Origin: Priapulus caudatus
Taxonomy: Eukaryota > Priapulida > Priapulimorpha > Priapulimorphida > Priapulidae
Assembly: GCF_000485595.1 (NCBI RefSeq)
Contig: NW_014580153.1
Location: 1-20,256 of the forward strand
DNA: 20,256 bases
Reading direction: 5' to 3'
The notes under the pieces were generated by a model. It was not told the origin of the DNA, made no database searches, and was given only the letters and a program-made list of their open reading frames with translations. The position numbers were made by a program, and so were the translations under genes. Of the stretch, positions 8,615-18,683 are shown piece after piece. Every line of letters begins with the position of its first letter. The stretch's first letter is position 1.

Positions 8615-9194
8615 GAGGCCGCTTTAGACAAGTTGAACGTCTTGGCAGCACGGCAGTAACGCAGTCGTCCGCTATTCCTGCCGTCTTGTCCGCTGTGCTA
8701 TTGGGAGCACAAGTCTGATGAATAGGCAGAGTCGCATCTGTAGAACTATCATCTACGTTTCCAATCAGCACCTCCGGTACATGTGGAGGATCTGGTGATG
8801 GTGGAACTGCACACGAGCTGAGCCTGCTTTCATCATCTGTGATGTCCGAACGGTTAAGGTACCAGCTGCACTCTGACAGCTTTACTTGGTACGACGATCT
8901 GCGAAGCTGAGACCCTGTGAATTTTTAAACGTTGCACCATTGTCCTTCAACAGATACAACTAGATAGCGATCTCGTGCACGTGACTTACTATGGTCGTTA
9001 TATAGGTACATCAGATCTCCTACGTTCATTACGTAATTTTCAAATGCCTGGACGCAATGCTTGCTATCTGTGGGGACACACGTTCTATGACGAGACTGAG
9101 TGACATACGTTGAATGTGTGTTGAAAAGTGGCGATTGATTAACTTGAACTCGACGGACTGGCGTATAATATAACCATCGTTTAGTATATTGCAA
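8615..9194 (-). pseudogene. 3' end of an LTR-type retroelement polyprotein, one in-frame stop
   Basis: On the minus strand one frame runs from 9194 down past 8615, with a single stop at 8925-8927. It contains VGDLMYLYNDHSKSRARDRYL, then VEGQWCNV*KFTGSQLRSSSY, QVKLSEC and, near the end, PRRSTCLKRPP. The order VGDLVYLY..D..K..A..RYLV, W(C)N.RKF.GSQLR, RRS.R.R.PP matches the integrase C-terminal region and tail of Gypsy-like polyproteins (family knowledge). Only this tail remains: a stop lies just upstream and no integrase core follows beyond 9194. The boundary with the MULE-type gene is not sharp; the frame stays open antisense into exon 9 as far as 8478. Confidence 0.65.
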
Positions 9195-9324
9195 ACATAT
9201 TTATCAATCCTGTGTAGTTAAATATACATGTATTAAGGTGTTTATTAATATTGTATTTTATAATGGTTCTGTACGCATTGATAACTTGTGTGTATGTCAC
9301 GTGTATGGAAAAGTTACAACTGTC

Positions 9325-9463
9325 ACTAGTGTACAAAATGTCTCTTGATGAAAAATTTATTTGGGTTGATCATATTAACCAAATTTGTAAATCAGTCAGT
9401 AAACATGTTGTCTGTAAGAAAAAATGTCAGATCAGAAAATTGTTGTATCCATGCAATACATAA
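9325..9463 (+). pseudogene. Fragment resembling non-LTR retrotransposon reverse transcriptase
   Basis: The frame ending at 9463 reads SLDEKFIWVDHINQICKSVS, then KHV and RKLLY. This resembles the 'LGV.IDE.L.W..HI..ICKKVSK' block near the end of the reverse transcriptase domain of CR1/RTE-like elements. The expected YLGV before it is degenerate, and only about 45 codons remain. It is probably a 5'-truncated, decayed insertion. Confidence 0.4.
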
Positions 9464-10562
9464 ACAGACATATTTATTAATTAAAACTTAATGATACAAA
9501 GTAATATTGAGGGAGGACGTGCCTCCCATCAAAATTCACATGGTCACATTAGCATGCTCAAATACACTAGCTTTACATTTGCTACTATGGAAGTAAAATG
9601 TCTAGCAGTTGTTTTATCTAACTGAAATATAAGACACGGTGCGTACGAGTTTATTTAAAAATGTTCAACAAATTATCAAATCGCCTTTGCTTATTCCGAA
9701 TCTGTATACAGTGATACCGTAGCAACAGAAATGCAGTCGTTTTAATTGACTGTGCAGAATTATACTTCATTATTTTAATTTAAGAACCTATGTAGTTGCA
9801 CATATGGAACTACAGCGAAAGGCAGCTGTGGCTAACAATAAATACATTTTGCATGCATCAATAATATATCAACCCATCTCACATACAGGTTACTTCCTAG
9901 CAGGTGGCTTTACAACCTCATCAGTTCTTTCTGGCAATTATGAGTAAACTTCCTACATTCAACATCCATTTTCCTTGCAGCCCTGGAGAAATAATAACTA
10001 AATATTAGCTAGCATATGCCATGAAACTGTACATTTATATATATTGTTATCAGATACCGAATTTAATTGTTATAATTAATTACACATCAACGCTACGAAA
10101 TGTGAACGGCGCCATGACACCCGCGACCGTGCTGCCACCCTGAAAAAGTTGCGTATTTGCCAATTTATTTTGCGCGTTACAGACCGACGGCTAATCACAT
10201 GTGCAATTATATTTATACCTAAATGCTATTTAACTGAACGATGTTCATTTTAATACAAATTTATCCATAATATAACTGAAACTATATGTCATTCATAAGA
10301 TATTACAATCCTTTTGCTTTTAAATTATTAAATAAGAAACACCCTCGGTCTGTAGCCCTTGGCTGAAGTGGTTTTGCGCAACTTATCAGATCGTGCGCTT
10401 TGAGTGGCGACACCGTCGTTGTAATCAAACTGTAGTCGTTAGTTTTAAAACATTTTTTAATAATATTTCTAATGGCGATTGAACCATGAAACTTTTTATG
10501 TAGTGTAATTTTAACCTAAATTAACTGAAAATAACCCTAGAACCTAGAGTAAACAATCCCTT
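9464..10562. other. AT-rich intergenic sequence
   Basis: No confident gene. It contains a short hairpin (GGGAGGACGTGCCTCCC near 9510), an ATTAAA at 9480 and an AATAAA near 9836, either of which could serve the gene upstream as a poly(A) signal, and a possible two-exon mini-gene on the minus strand (9910-10115). Confidence 0.4.
9910..10115 (-). CDS. Possible minus-strand two-exon small protein (34 codons), unrecognised
   Basis: Exon A (10115 to 10084) is ATG GCG CCG … GT with a GTAATT donor. Exon B (9982 to 9910) follows the acceptor TTATTTCTCCAG and reads AARKMDVECRKFTHNCQKEL, then MRL and a stop. The phases agree, giving 34 residues. The ATG sits in a small GC-rich patch. It could equally be a chance pairing or the remains of a larger gene or element. 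No family is recognised. Confidence 0.15.
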
Positions 10563-10823
10563 TAAGCGTTAACTCGAGTTAGCGATTATGTAGCGTCTAC
10601 ACGACAACACCCGATAGCGATTCTCGAATACCCGGATGTCAACACTAAGTACAAGTGTTGCCGCCTATCGTGGAGTTATGTACTATTTTCTAACTCGAGT
10701 TAAGCGTCTATACGGGGCCTTAACTCGAGTTAGCTTAACCTCGATCGACTGGCGAGGTTAAGCTAACTCGAGTTAAGGCCCCGTATAGACGCTTAACTCG
10801 AGTTAAATTTCGTAGACGAGGCT
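10563..10823 (-). mobile_element. Foldback MITE, right copy (inverted, one end truncated)
   Basis: The reverse complement matches 1010-1318 along most of its length, including the segment GATAGGCGGCAACACTTGTA and the hairpin. Here the hairpin arms (10691-10743 and 10753-10805) are perfectly complementary over 53 bp around a 9-base loop. The end facing the gene lacks the terminal ~35 bp, and TACACGACA is missing from the outer terminus. Confidence 0.85.
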
Positions 10824-11354
10824 ATAGGCAAGTACAAACGTACGTGCAATGTTAAAATAATTTAATTTTGCCTGATTTTGTTGCCGAGAAACAACAAAAA
10901 TTTAAAATACAATAATTACACATTTGAGTTTTATTATACATTGTTGCACTAGATTAGGTGTGTTTACATTCCCACGGCGATATAATGCCAGAACCGGTTT
11001 GCAGACTTACATACTGCTAGTATTTAATGCAGTATTCACATGCAATGCCAATGATGCATACACATAACATGTGCATGTTTGAGTCTGTTTGATGATTGCC
11101 ACTTATCCAAGGGTCGACAAATGGTTAGTTTAAGCACAGGCCCTTGGAGGCTCAAGTTTCAAGAAGAGTATAAGAGCGAAGCGGCTTAGCGATCGATCGA
11201 AGAAGGCGAGCGAAGCGAGCGCATGTGTGTGAGGAGGGAGGGAGAGAGAGAGAATGAAAAGAGAGGGCGATAAACAGAAGTTTGTAGGAGGTGAACATAT
11301 AGATACAATAAATTTTCGTCTGATATTGCACATTAAAAGCTGCACCTATGCTTA
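10824..11354. other. Intergenic stretch with a purine-rich patch
   Basis: No gene is seen. About 11160-11275 is GA-rich (GAGGAGGGAGGGAGAGAGAG) with repeated GCGA/GAGCGAAGCG words. The rest is AT-rich. Confidence 0.5.
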
Positions 11355-11645
11355 TGCTATAGGCCTATAGTATTGCACGAAGGGTCGTTGTCGTAACAGG
11401 TACTACAGATATGTACCCGAGGTAGTTTTAGGTGCACCGTAGTTTTAGGTTGTTTAGTATTATGTTTATATTTTTATATCACTGTTATCAGGTATGTTTA
11501 GGGTTAGAGTTAGTGTTAGGGTTAGGGTACACTTCTGTACTACAAGTCTCGTACACTTTGTGCATACATATATGTACCTCGGGTACATACTGTAGTACCT
11601 GTTATGACAACGACCCCTTGAGCTATAGTATTAGTAGGCCTATAG
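11355..11645. mobile_element. Foldback element with telomere-like repeats in its loop
   Basis: The left arm 11355-11424 (GGCCTATAGTATTGC…AAGGGTCGTTGTCGTAACAG, GTACTACAG…TACCCGAGGTA) pairs with the right arm 11571-11645 (…TACCTCGGGTACATACTGTA, CCTGTTATGACAACGACCCC, …CTATAGTATTAGTAGGCC). The loop between the arms contains TTAGGG-type repeats (11498-11527). It has no coding capacity and is a non-autonomous foldback or MITE. Confidence 0.7.
11498..11527 (+). repeat. Interstitial telomere-like (TTAGGG)n, degenerate
   Basis: TTAGGGTTAGAGTTAGTGTT followed by AGGGTTAGGG: five TTAGGG-like units, two with a substitution. TTAGGG is the telomere repeat of most animals. The tract is short and sits inside a foldback element. 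Confidence 0.7.
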
Positions 11646-12246
11646 ACTATAGTAATACTAATAGTAATATACTAGTAATAGTATAGATTTTGGAACTCTC
11701 ACAGTTAAATTCCTGCTGGATTATACTTATAGTTATGGTTTAAATATTCAGCTACCAAGAATGGAAGGCCAGTGTGGCGCGCATGAATAATCAATACATT
11801 GTTATATCAAACATTGGAAAAAATCACTGTCAATACCTGACAAAAAGTCCAACATAACAGTACAGGAACTTCCATGACAGGACTTAGCCACCTACAAACG
11901 CCGCATCAGCAGCTAGGCTGTATGCATTCAACTTTACTTCGGAGATAGCCGAGTTCGTGCGTGACGTACACTGACGTCACGCGATCAGTCGGTGGCATAG
12001 AAACATATATCCACCTGAAAACACGCGGGAAATCTCGCGCTGCTTGCTGTACGATAGCTGACAGTCTAACTCTCCTCTTTAATAGCAAAGTCGTTGAGTT
12101 AGCGACACGTTTGTGAAACGTGGAAACTTAGCGAGGCTTTCGTGAAACACTCTAAATATAAGGATATCCTAATTAAAACCCCTCTTTAACCCATCACTAA
12201 CTTAGCGAGAGTTTCGTGAAACGGCCCCAATAACTGTCTCCATGCA
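11646..12246. other. Intergenic sequence with CRE-like site and a triplicated motif
   Basis: TGACGTCA (11972-11979) is a perfect CRE palindrome next to TGACGTACA. A motif of the form TTAGCGA-N-TTTCGTGAAAC recurs at about 12098-12120, 12127-12148 and 12200-12223, the last followed by GGCCCC, as at the ends of some dispersed repeats in marine invertebrates. No gene is recognised. Confidence 0.45.
11887..11923 (-). repeat. Right arm of the long-distance inverted repeat
   Basis: This is the reverse complement of 153-185 (GCCACCTACAAACG, then CCGCATCAGC, then AGGCTGTAT) with an extra AGCT. It is the only copy I see downstream of the gene, and no similarity extends inward beyond the ~35 bp. Confidence 0.55.
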
Positions 12247-12328
12247 GTCTCTCTCTCCCTTGCTCCCATCCCGCTCCCCATGCTCCCTTATCCCTCGCTC
12301 TTGCTCCAGTCTCCCTGCTCTTGCTCGC
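12247..12328 (+). repeat. Pyrimidine-rich CTCCC/TGCTC tract at the array edge
   Basis: A low-complexity C/T stretch built from TGCTCCC and CTTGCTC words, immediately before the first tandem unit. Confidence 0.6.
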
Positions 12329-12339
12329 CAACTCGCCCC

Positions 12340-12982
12340 GCGGTGGCGCAAGTAGCAGCAAAATGTGTCCTTAATGTCGCACCCGCGGTGCGAATGTCAT
12401 TTGGCACGAATGCTCGATCACATGCACACTCGGCACCGTTTGTCACAATTCCCGGTCAATAAAATGGCAGACAGGCGATGGTGCCGGTTGTCGTTCTCCC
12501 GCAAAAAATAATATCTCGTAGGGTTATAGTAATATTCTACGTGTGCATAGTGAAAAATCTTCTCTACAATTGCTTCACTTTTGGCTGCGCAGCAATGCGC
12601 TACAATGTTCCCCCAGCTATGCTTATATTTGTATGGCAAATGGCGCTGCGGACGAATCGGTCGGCCGTTGACGCTTGGCCAAGATAATATTCTTCGGCCA
12701 GTGCCTATGCGTTCAAAACTGGAGCGCCGGACAGGCTGACAGCACGTGCTACATGGTATAAATCTGATCTCATAAGTACTTTCACTAAAGGGGTATCAAC
12801 TTCGGCTAGGCAGCCATCGCGCCACGATTGTAGCTGTTATGTGTGTGTATCAGTGGGGGTTTGTGTGTATGTGTGTCTTGTGTGTGTGTAGATGTGTACA
12901 GTGGTGTGTGTGTGTACAGCTGTGTTGTGTGGTGTGTGTGTGTGTGGGTGTGTGTCGTGTGTTGTCGCTGTGTGCTGTGTGT
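12340..12982 (+). repeat. Array unit 1
   Basis: The core runs from about 12340 to 12837 and lacks the first GCGAATAGCAAGCAAACGTG landmark, so it is 5'-truncated at the array edge. The TG tract (about 145 bp) includes GTGTACAG interruptions. CACGTG is present near 12744. Confidence 0.75.
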
Positions 12983-13889
12983 GCGGGAACCCGCAGATGC
13001 GAATAGCAAGCAAACGTGTCGCTTTGTTTTCGCTAATGCGGCCGGCGGTGCGCATGAGCAGCAAATGTGTCCTTAATTCGCACCGGCTGGTGGCGAGAGT
13101 ATAATTTGGCGGTCTGATTACTGCACACGTTGGGCGGCTACTTTTACGTCATCGCGATTCCCGGGTCAAACAAATGGGCAGACCAGGCGAGGTGCCGGGT
13201 TGTTCGTTCGCCTCCGGAAAAAATAAATATAGTATCGTAGGAGTAGTAAAAATTCGTGTGCATAGTAAAAAATCTTTATCTCACATGCCTTCGACTTCTG
13301 CTCAGCGCGACAAGCATCGCGCTAGGCAATCTTCCAGCTATTGCTGAATGTATGGGCAAATGGCGCTGCGACGGGGAACTCCCGTCGTCGCCGACTGACT
13401 GGCCAAGGAATTAAATATTTTCCGGCGCGCCGCGTTCTTATACTTCCAAAGTCGGAAGGCCAGGCAGCGCCTGAGCAGCACGTGTGCATTGGTATGAAAC
13501 AGGTAAAATATTAATGCTACATTGCTTCACTGTTCGCTCGCAGCATCCGCACCTACGCATTTTTGTCGTATGTAGGGGTGTGTGTCATGTGTGTGTGTGT
13601 GTGTGATGGTGCTGTGAGTGTGTGTGTGTGGTCGTGGTGTTTGTGTGTAGTGTGCTGGTGTGTTTGTGTGTGGGTTCGTGTACTAGGTGTGTGTGCTGTG
13701 TGTGTGGGTGTGTGTGTGTGTGGCTGTGTGGGTTTGGTGGTGCTGTGTGTGTTGTGGTGTACAGTGTGTGTGTGTTGTGTGTGTGTGTGTGTGTGTGTGT
13801 GTGATATGTGGTGTGTGGTGTGTGTGTGGTGGTGTGGTGTTGTGTGGTGTGTTGTGGTGGGTGTTGTGTGTGTGTGTCGCTGTGTGTGT
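12983..13889 (+). repeat. Array unit 2
   Basis: All landmarks are present (core about 590 bp), with extra bases in many. The TG tract is about 315 bp (13574-13889). Confidence 0.75.
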
Positions 13890-15029
13890 GCTGCGCCTAC
13901 GGTGCGAATCAGCAATGACTAAAGCGTGGTCTCTTGCTGTACGCCGATCGCGCAGGCGGGGTGCGAACATTAAACAGCAAATCGTCGTGCAGGTCGGACT
14001 GCGCGCGGCGACACGGCGGGCGGTCGTGGAGCGAATACTCATACTTTGGGCACACAGAGCCAACAGAGGGTGCTGTATTAGCTCGCAGCACATGGCGCTT
14101 CCTTTTGTATAATCCAATACGCCTGAGACGGGTCAAAAATGGCCAGACAGCGAGGTGCTGGTTGTGGCGTTGCCTAGGCCGGATATAAAATAATATATCG
14201 TTCGTAGATCAGTAATAATCTCGGGTGTGCATCAGTAAACATCTTTTTCTAGTCGATGCGTTCGACTCTTGCTCCGCACGCACTGCGCGCAACAGATTCC
14301 CAAGCTTATGCCGTGCAATGTATGGGCTAAAGATGGCGAGCGGACGGTCACGTCGCCGGGCATGACTGCCCAACGATAGATATTCTTCGGGCCGTTCTTA
14401 TAGCGTTCTAAAGTGGAGCGCAGGCAGGCTGACAACGCACGCTGTGCATGGTAAAAATATTTTATCCTGCAATGCTTCACTTTCGCCACAGCCGCACTCG
14501 ACAATCGGCAGACATCCCCGCCAGCGATTGTGGTGTATGTAGGGGTTGTGTGTGTGTGTGTGTGTGTGTGGGGTGTGGTGTCGTGTCGTGTGTGTGGCTC
14601 TGTGTGTGAGTAGCTACAGTCGTGTGGTGTGTGTGTGTGTGTGTACTGTGTGTGTGTGTGGTGTGGGGTTGGTGTGTGTGTTTGTGGTGTGGTGTGTGTT
14701 GGTGTGTGTGTTGGTGTGTAGTGTGTGTTGATGGGGGGGGGGTGTCTTGTGCTGATGTTGGTGACTACGTGTGGTGTGTGTGTGTTATGTGGTGTTTGTG
14801 TGTGTGTGTTGTGTGTGGTGTGTGTGTGTGGTAGTAAGTGTGTTGGTCGTCAGCTTTGGTGGGTGTGTTGTTATGCTAGGAGCGCAGTGAAAGTATACGG
14901 ACGTAGAGAAGGTCGGTTTGTATCTGTGGTGTGGTGAAGTGGTAGGAGAGATGAGGAAATTGTATATAGTGTGTGGGTGTGTGTGACTGTCGTGAGGGTT
15001 GATGTGTGGTGTGGACTCGTGTGTTAGGG
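13890..15029 (+). repeat. Array unit 3
   Basis: The core is about 650 bp and strongly scrambled in its first 200 bp, where the GCAAATGTGTCC block is barely recognisable. The TG tract (about 485 bp) is interrupted near 14838-14970 by non-TG sequence (AGCGCAGTGAAAGTATACGG). Confidence 0.65.
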
Positions 15030-16329
15030 TGTGGTGGCCGCAGTGGCACGAAATTCACGCGAGCAAGACGTTGATGGGGATCTGAGGTGACCGCCTGTAC
15101 TGAATTGAAGCTGGGATTATTGTGATGCGATTGCAGATCATAGGATAAATCGAATGATGCGAGTAATACAATAATGCTGGATTGAAGTGTATGGTGTGAC
15201 GTGCGGTGCACGATACGGGCCAATGTGGGTGCCGTTGATTCGCCACGCCGAGGTGCCGAATATATCACCCATTATGCGATTTGAATCCACTGCACAGGAC
15301 TAGCAGAGCCACATTTTGTACACATTCCGCGGGTAAAAAGGTGGCAGACAGCCGAAGGTGCACGCGACTATGTCGATGTGGATCGCCGAAAAGAATAGGA
15401 GATAGTGCTGCGGTAGGTAGAATCAGTAAGGTAGGTTCTCCGTGCCAGCCATAGTAAAATCTTATGCTATCATAGGGCTGCTATCCTTTGCTCGAAGCAA
15501 TCGCGGCTCGATACAAATTGCGCGGCAAGGCTCATCGACCTTAATGTAATGGCGCCAAACTGGCGCTGTGTACCTTCGGCGTAGCCCGTTCTGACTGTCC
15601 AAAGACCTATATTCTTCGGCAAAGTGGCACGAACGTGGTCTGAATATTTATGCGATTTCAAAAACTGGAGCCGGGCAGGCCTAAAGAGCAGACAAACAGA
15701 CTGCAACACTGAGTTCAAATAAACTCTGATCTAAAAACATAATATGGTAATCAAAGAGCATCGACTGTGCGCTAGCATAGCATCACCGCCACAATTGTGT
15801 GGATATGTGGGGTAGTGTTTAATGATGGGGTTGTGTGTAGTATGGTGTTGGTATTGGTGTGTAGATGGCTGTATACGGTGCGCAAGTGGTGGTGGTGTGA
15901 CTATAGGTCAGTAGTGCTGTGTGTGGTGATGTGTTGTCGTGTGTGCTGTGGATGCGTGGTGGGTGTGTGTGTGTGTGTGTTTGTGTGTGATGTACAAGTA
16001 TGTGGTGATTAGTGTGCCTCGCTGTGTGATGCTGTGTGTGTTCGTGTGCTGTGTGTGGAATGTGGTGATAGTTGTGTGTGGTGTAGCAGTGGTGTGTGTG
16101 TTGTTTGTGTTGTGTGTGTGTGTTGTTGTGTGTGGGGGAGCGGGAGGTGTTTGTCGTGTGTGTGGGTAGCAGTGTGTGTGTGGTGTGTGTATGTTTCACT
16201 GTTTGTGTGTCGTGCTGTGTCGTCGCTGTGTGTGTGTGTGTGGCTGTGTGTGTTGTGTGTAGCAGGTGTGTGTGTGCTGTGTGTGTGTGGTGTGTGTGTG
16301 TGGTGTGTGTGTGTGTGTGTGTGTGTGGT
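15030..16329 (+). repeat. Array unit 4, most divergent copy
   Basis: The core (about 770 bp) contains roughly 160 bp near 15073-15235 without counterpart in the other copies. The TG tract is the longest (about 530 bp). GGGTAAAAAGGTGGCAGACA and TATATTCTTCGGC still identify it. Confidence 0.65.
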
Positions 16330-16934
16330 GCGCCGTGTGTGCCGCAGTGCGAATAGCAAAGCAACGTGTCCTTGTGTCGCATCACCTGGCGGGTGCGAAT
16401 AGGCAGCAAATGTGGGTCCTTATTCGCACGCGGTGGGGCGAAAATAATCATTTGGCGCGATCTGACTCAACTGACACACATTAGCGCCACATCTTTGTCC
16501 ATTCCCCCGGGTAGAAAATGGAGACAGCGAGGTGCCAGGTTGTCGTTTGCTCGGAATAAAATACTCGGTAGACTAGATAATATCCGTGAGCATAGTAAAA
16601 TCTCATTAATGCTAGCATGCTTCACTTTGCTCGAACATCGCGCTAGCAATTCGCCAGGCTAATGCTAATGTTGAGCGATAATGGCCGCTGCGAGACGTTG
16701 CGTCGCGTTTGACTGCGCAGAAGTTTTATACATATTCTCGGCCGCTCTGGAAATGACGTTCTAGAACTGGAGCCGGGCAGGCTGACAGCCACGTGCACAT
16801 GGTCAAATCTGATCTATCATATACTGTTACTTCGCTAGCAGCATCCGCCGCCACGTATTGTGTGTATGTGGGGGTGTGTGTATGTGGGCTGTGTGTGTAA
16901 TGTGTGTTTGTGTGTGGTGTGGTAGCAGTGTGTG

Positions 16935-16992
<58 letters not shown>

Positions 16993-17007
16993 TGGTGTGT
17001 GTGTGTG
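16330..17007 (+). repeat. Array unit 5
   Basis: The core is about 530 bp with clear landmarks, including both CGAATAG…GTGTCC blocks. It ends in a TG tract of about 150 bp whose middle is an almost pure (TG) run near 16938-16984. Confidence 0.75.
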
Positions 17008-17955
17008 TGCCGCGGGAAAGCGTAATGAGCAAGCAAACGTGTCTTGGTTCGGCGGTTCGCCGCGTTGGCGAATAGCAGCGAAATGTGTCCTTTTCGCAGC
17101 GCGCGTTTGCGAAAATGATCTTTTGCGTATGCTCAATCACTGCAGCACTGGCGGCCACGCTTTGTTCACCATTCGGCCAGTGAGTCAAAAAAATGGCGAG
17201 AGCAGAGCGAGGTGCCAGGGTACGTGTTGGTTTGTTCGTATCTGACGCGGGAAGAGGAAAATAAATATCAGTGCTGAGTAAGATGAGTAATATGACTCCG
17301 TGTGCATAGGTCAAAAATGTCGTTATTAACATGCTTCACTTGCCAGCTCGGGCAGCCCTTAATCGCTCTAGCAATTTCGCCAGCTTACTGTAGATGCTAA
17401 TGTATGGCAAAATCGGCGCTGCGACGAGTCCGAATGCCGCACGTTGACGTTGGCACAAAGAATAATAATTCTTTAGCGTGCGTTCCTATCGCGTTCAACC
17501 TGGAGCCGCGGGCAGGCTGACAGGCACGGTGCAGCGAAATGGTAAAACTCGTTATTCTACATATACGTTCTACGTTCGAATGGAGCATCCCGTCAGCGCT
17601 GTGTGTATCGTGGGTGTGCTGTATCGTGGGTGTGCTGTATGTGGGTGGTGTGTGTATGTTGTGTTTGTGTGCTGTGTGTGTGTGTAGCAGGTGTGTGTGC
17701 TGATGTGTGGTGTGTGTGTGTGTGGTGTGTGGTGTGTCGTTGTGTGATGTGATGTGATGTGTGGTGTTTGGTGTGTGTGTGTGTGTGTCACAGGTGGTGT
17801 GTGTGTGTGTAGTGGTGTGTGTGTGTGCTGTGTGTGTGTGTGGTGTGCTGTGTGGTGTGTGTGTGGTGTGTGTCTGTGTCGTGTGTGTGAGTGTGTGTGT
17901 GTGTGTGTGTGGGGTTGTGTGATGTGTGTGTGTGTGTGTTAGTCGTGGTGGTGTA
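17008..17955 (+). repeat. Array unit 6
   Basis: The core is about 590 bp, and the E-box at the end of the core reads GGCACGGTGC instead of CACGTG. The TG tract (about 355 bp) begins with a duplicated TCGTGGGTGTGCTGTA. Confidence 0.75.
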
Positions 17956-18597
17956 GTAGGGCGACAGTGCCGAATCAGCGAAGCAAGACGTGTCCTTGTT
18001 CGCATCGCCAGCGGGCTGGCTGAATAGCAGCAAAAATGCTTGTCCTTATTCGCCACCGCGGTGGCGAATAATCATATTGGCCAGATGCTGATCAAACTGC
18101 ACACTCAGGCGCGCAAGCCCGTTTTGGTGACATTCCCCCCGGTCAGAGAAAAATGGCAGACAGCGAGGTGGCGGTTGTCGTTACCTCGCGCCGCAAAAAC
18201 AAAATAAAAAATATCTCGCTAGCATAGTAATATTCTCGGTGTTTGCAATAGTAAACATCTTATCTACATGCTTTTTTTCACTTTGCTCCGCAGCAATCAG
18301 CTCGGCGTAAGGGAGATTTCCCAGTTACTGGCTAATGTCATGGGCCAATGGCGGCTGCGGACGTCGGTCGCCGTTATGACGTTAGCCAAGATATAATATT
18401 CTTCGGCAGTTCCTATGCGTTCAAACAATGGAGCGGGAGGGCTGACAGCACGTGCCATGGTAAATCTATCTACATAATTACATCACTATGGAGTGAGCAC
18501 TCGCTAGCAGCAACTCCCGGCCACGATTGTGTGTATGTGGGGGTGTGTGTATCGTGTGGTTTGTGTGTGTGTGTGTACAGGATGTGTGTGGTGTGAA

Positions 18598-18639
<42 letters not shown>

Positions 18640-18683
18640 TGGTGTGGTTGTGTGTGTGTTGTGTGGTGTGTGGTGTGTGTGTG
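17956..18683 (+). repeat. Array unit 7
   Basis: The core is about 570 bp and contains a perfect 22-bp palindrome (ATTCGCCACCG/CGGTGGCGAAT, 18048-18069) that is recognisable but broken in other units. The TG tract is about 155 bp. Confidence 0.75.

Noticed and set aside
1010-10823. Reading the two foldback MITEs as terminal inverted repeats of the MULE
   Set aside because: Exons 1 and 2 lie outside the pair, and each copy has its own inverted termini, so they are better explained as separate MITE insertions.
11906-12088. 60-codon minus frame near the CRE-like site
   Set aside because: Short, no motif, overlaps the inverted-repeat arm; chance frame.
13553-14117. Long frames rich in Cys/Val (+) or His/Thr (-) over TG tracts, here and in every array unit
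   Set aside because: They are forced by (TG)n simple sequence, overlap on both strands and shift frame with each indel. There is no domain, start context or splice logic.
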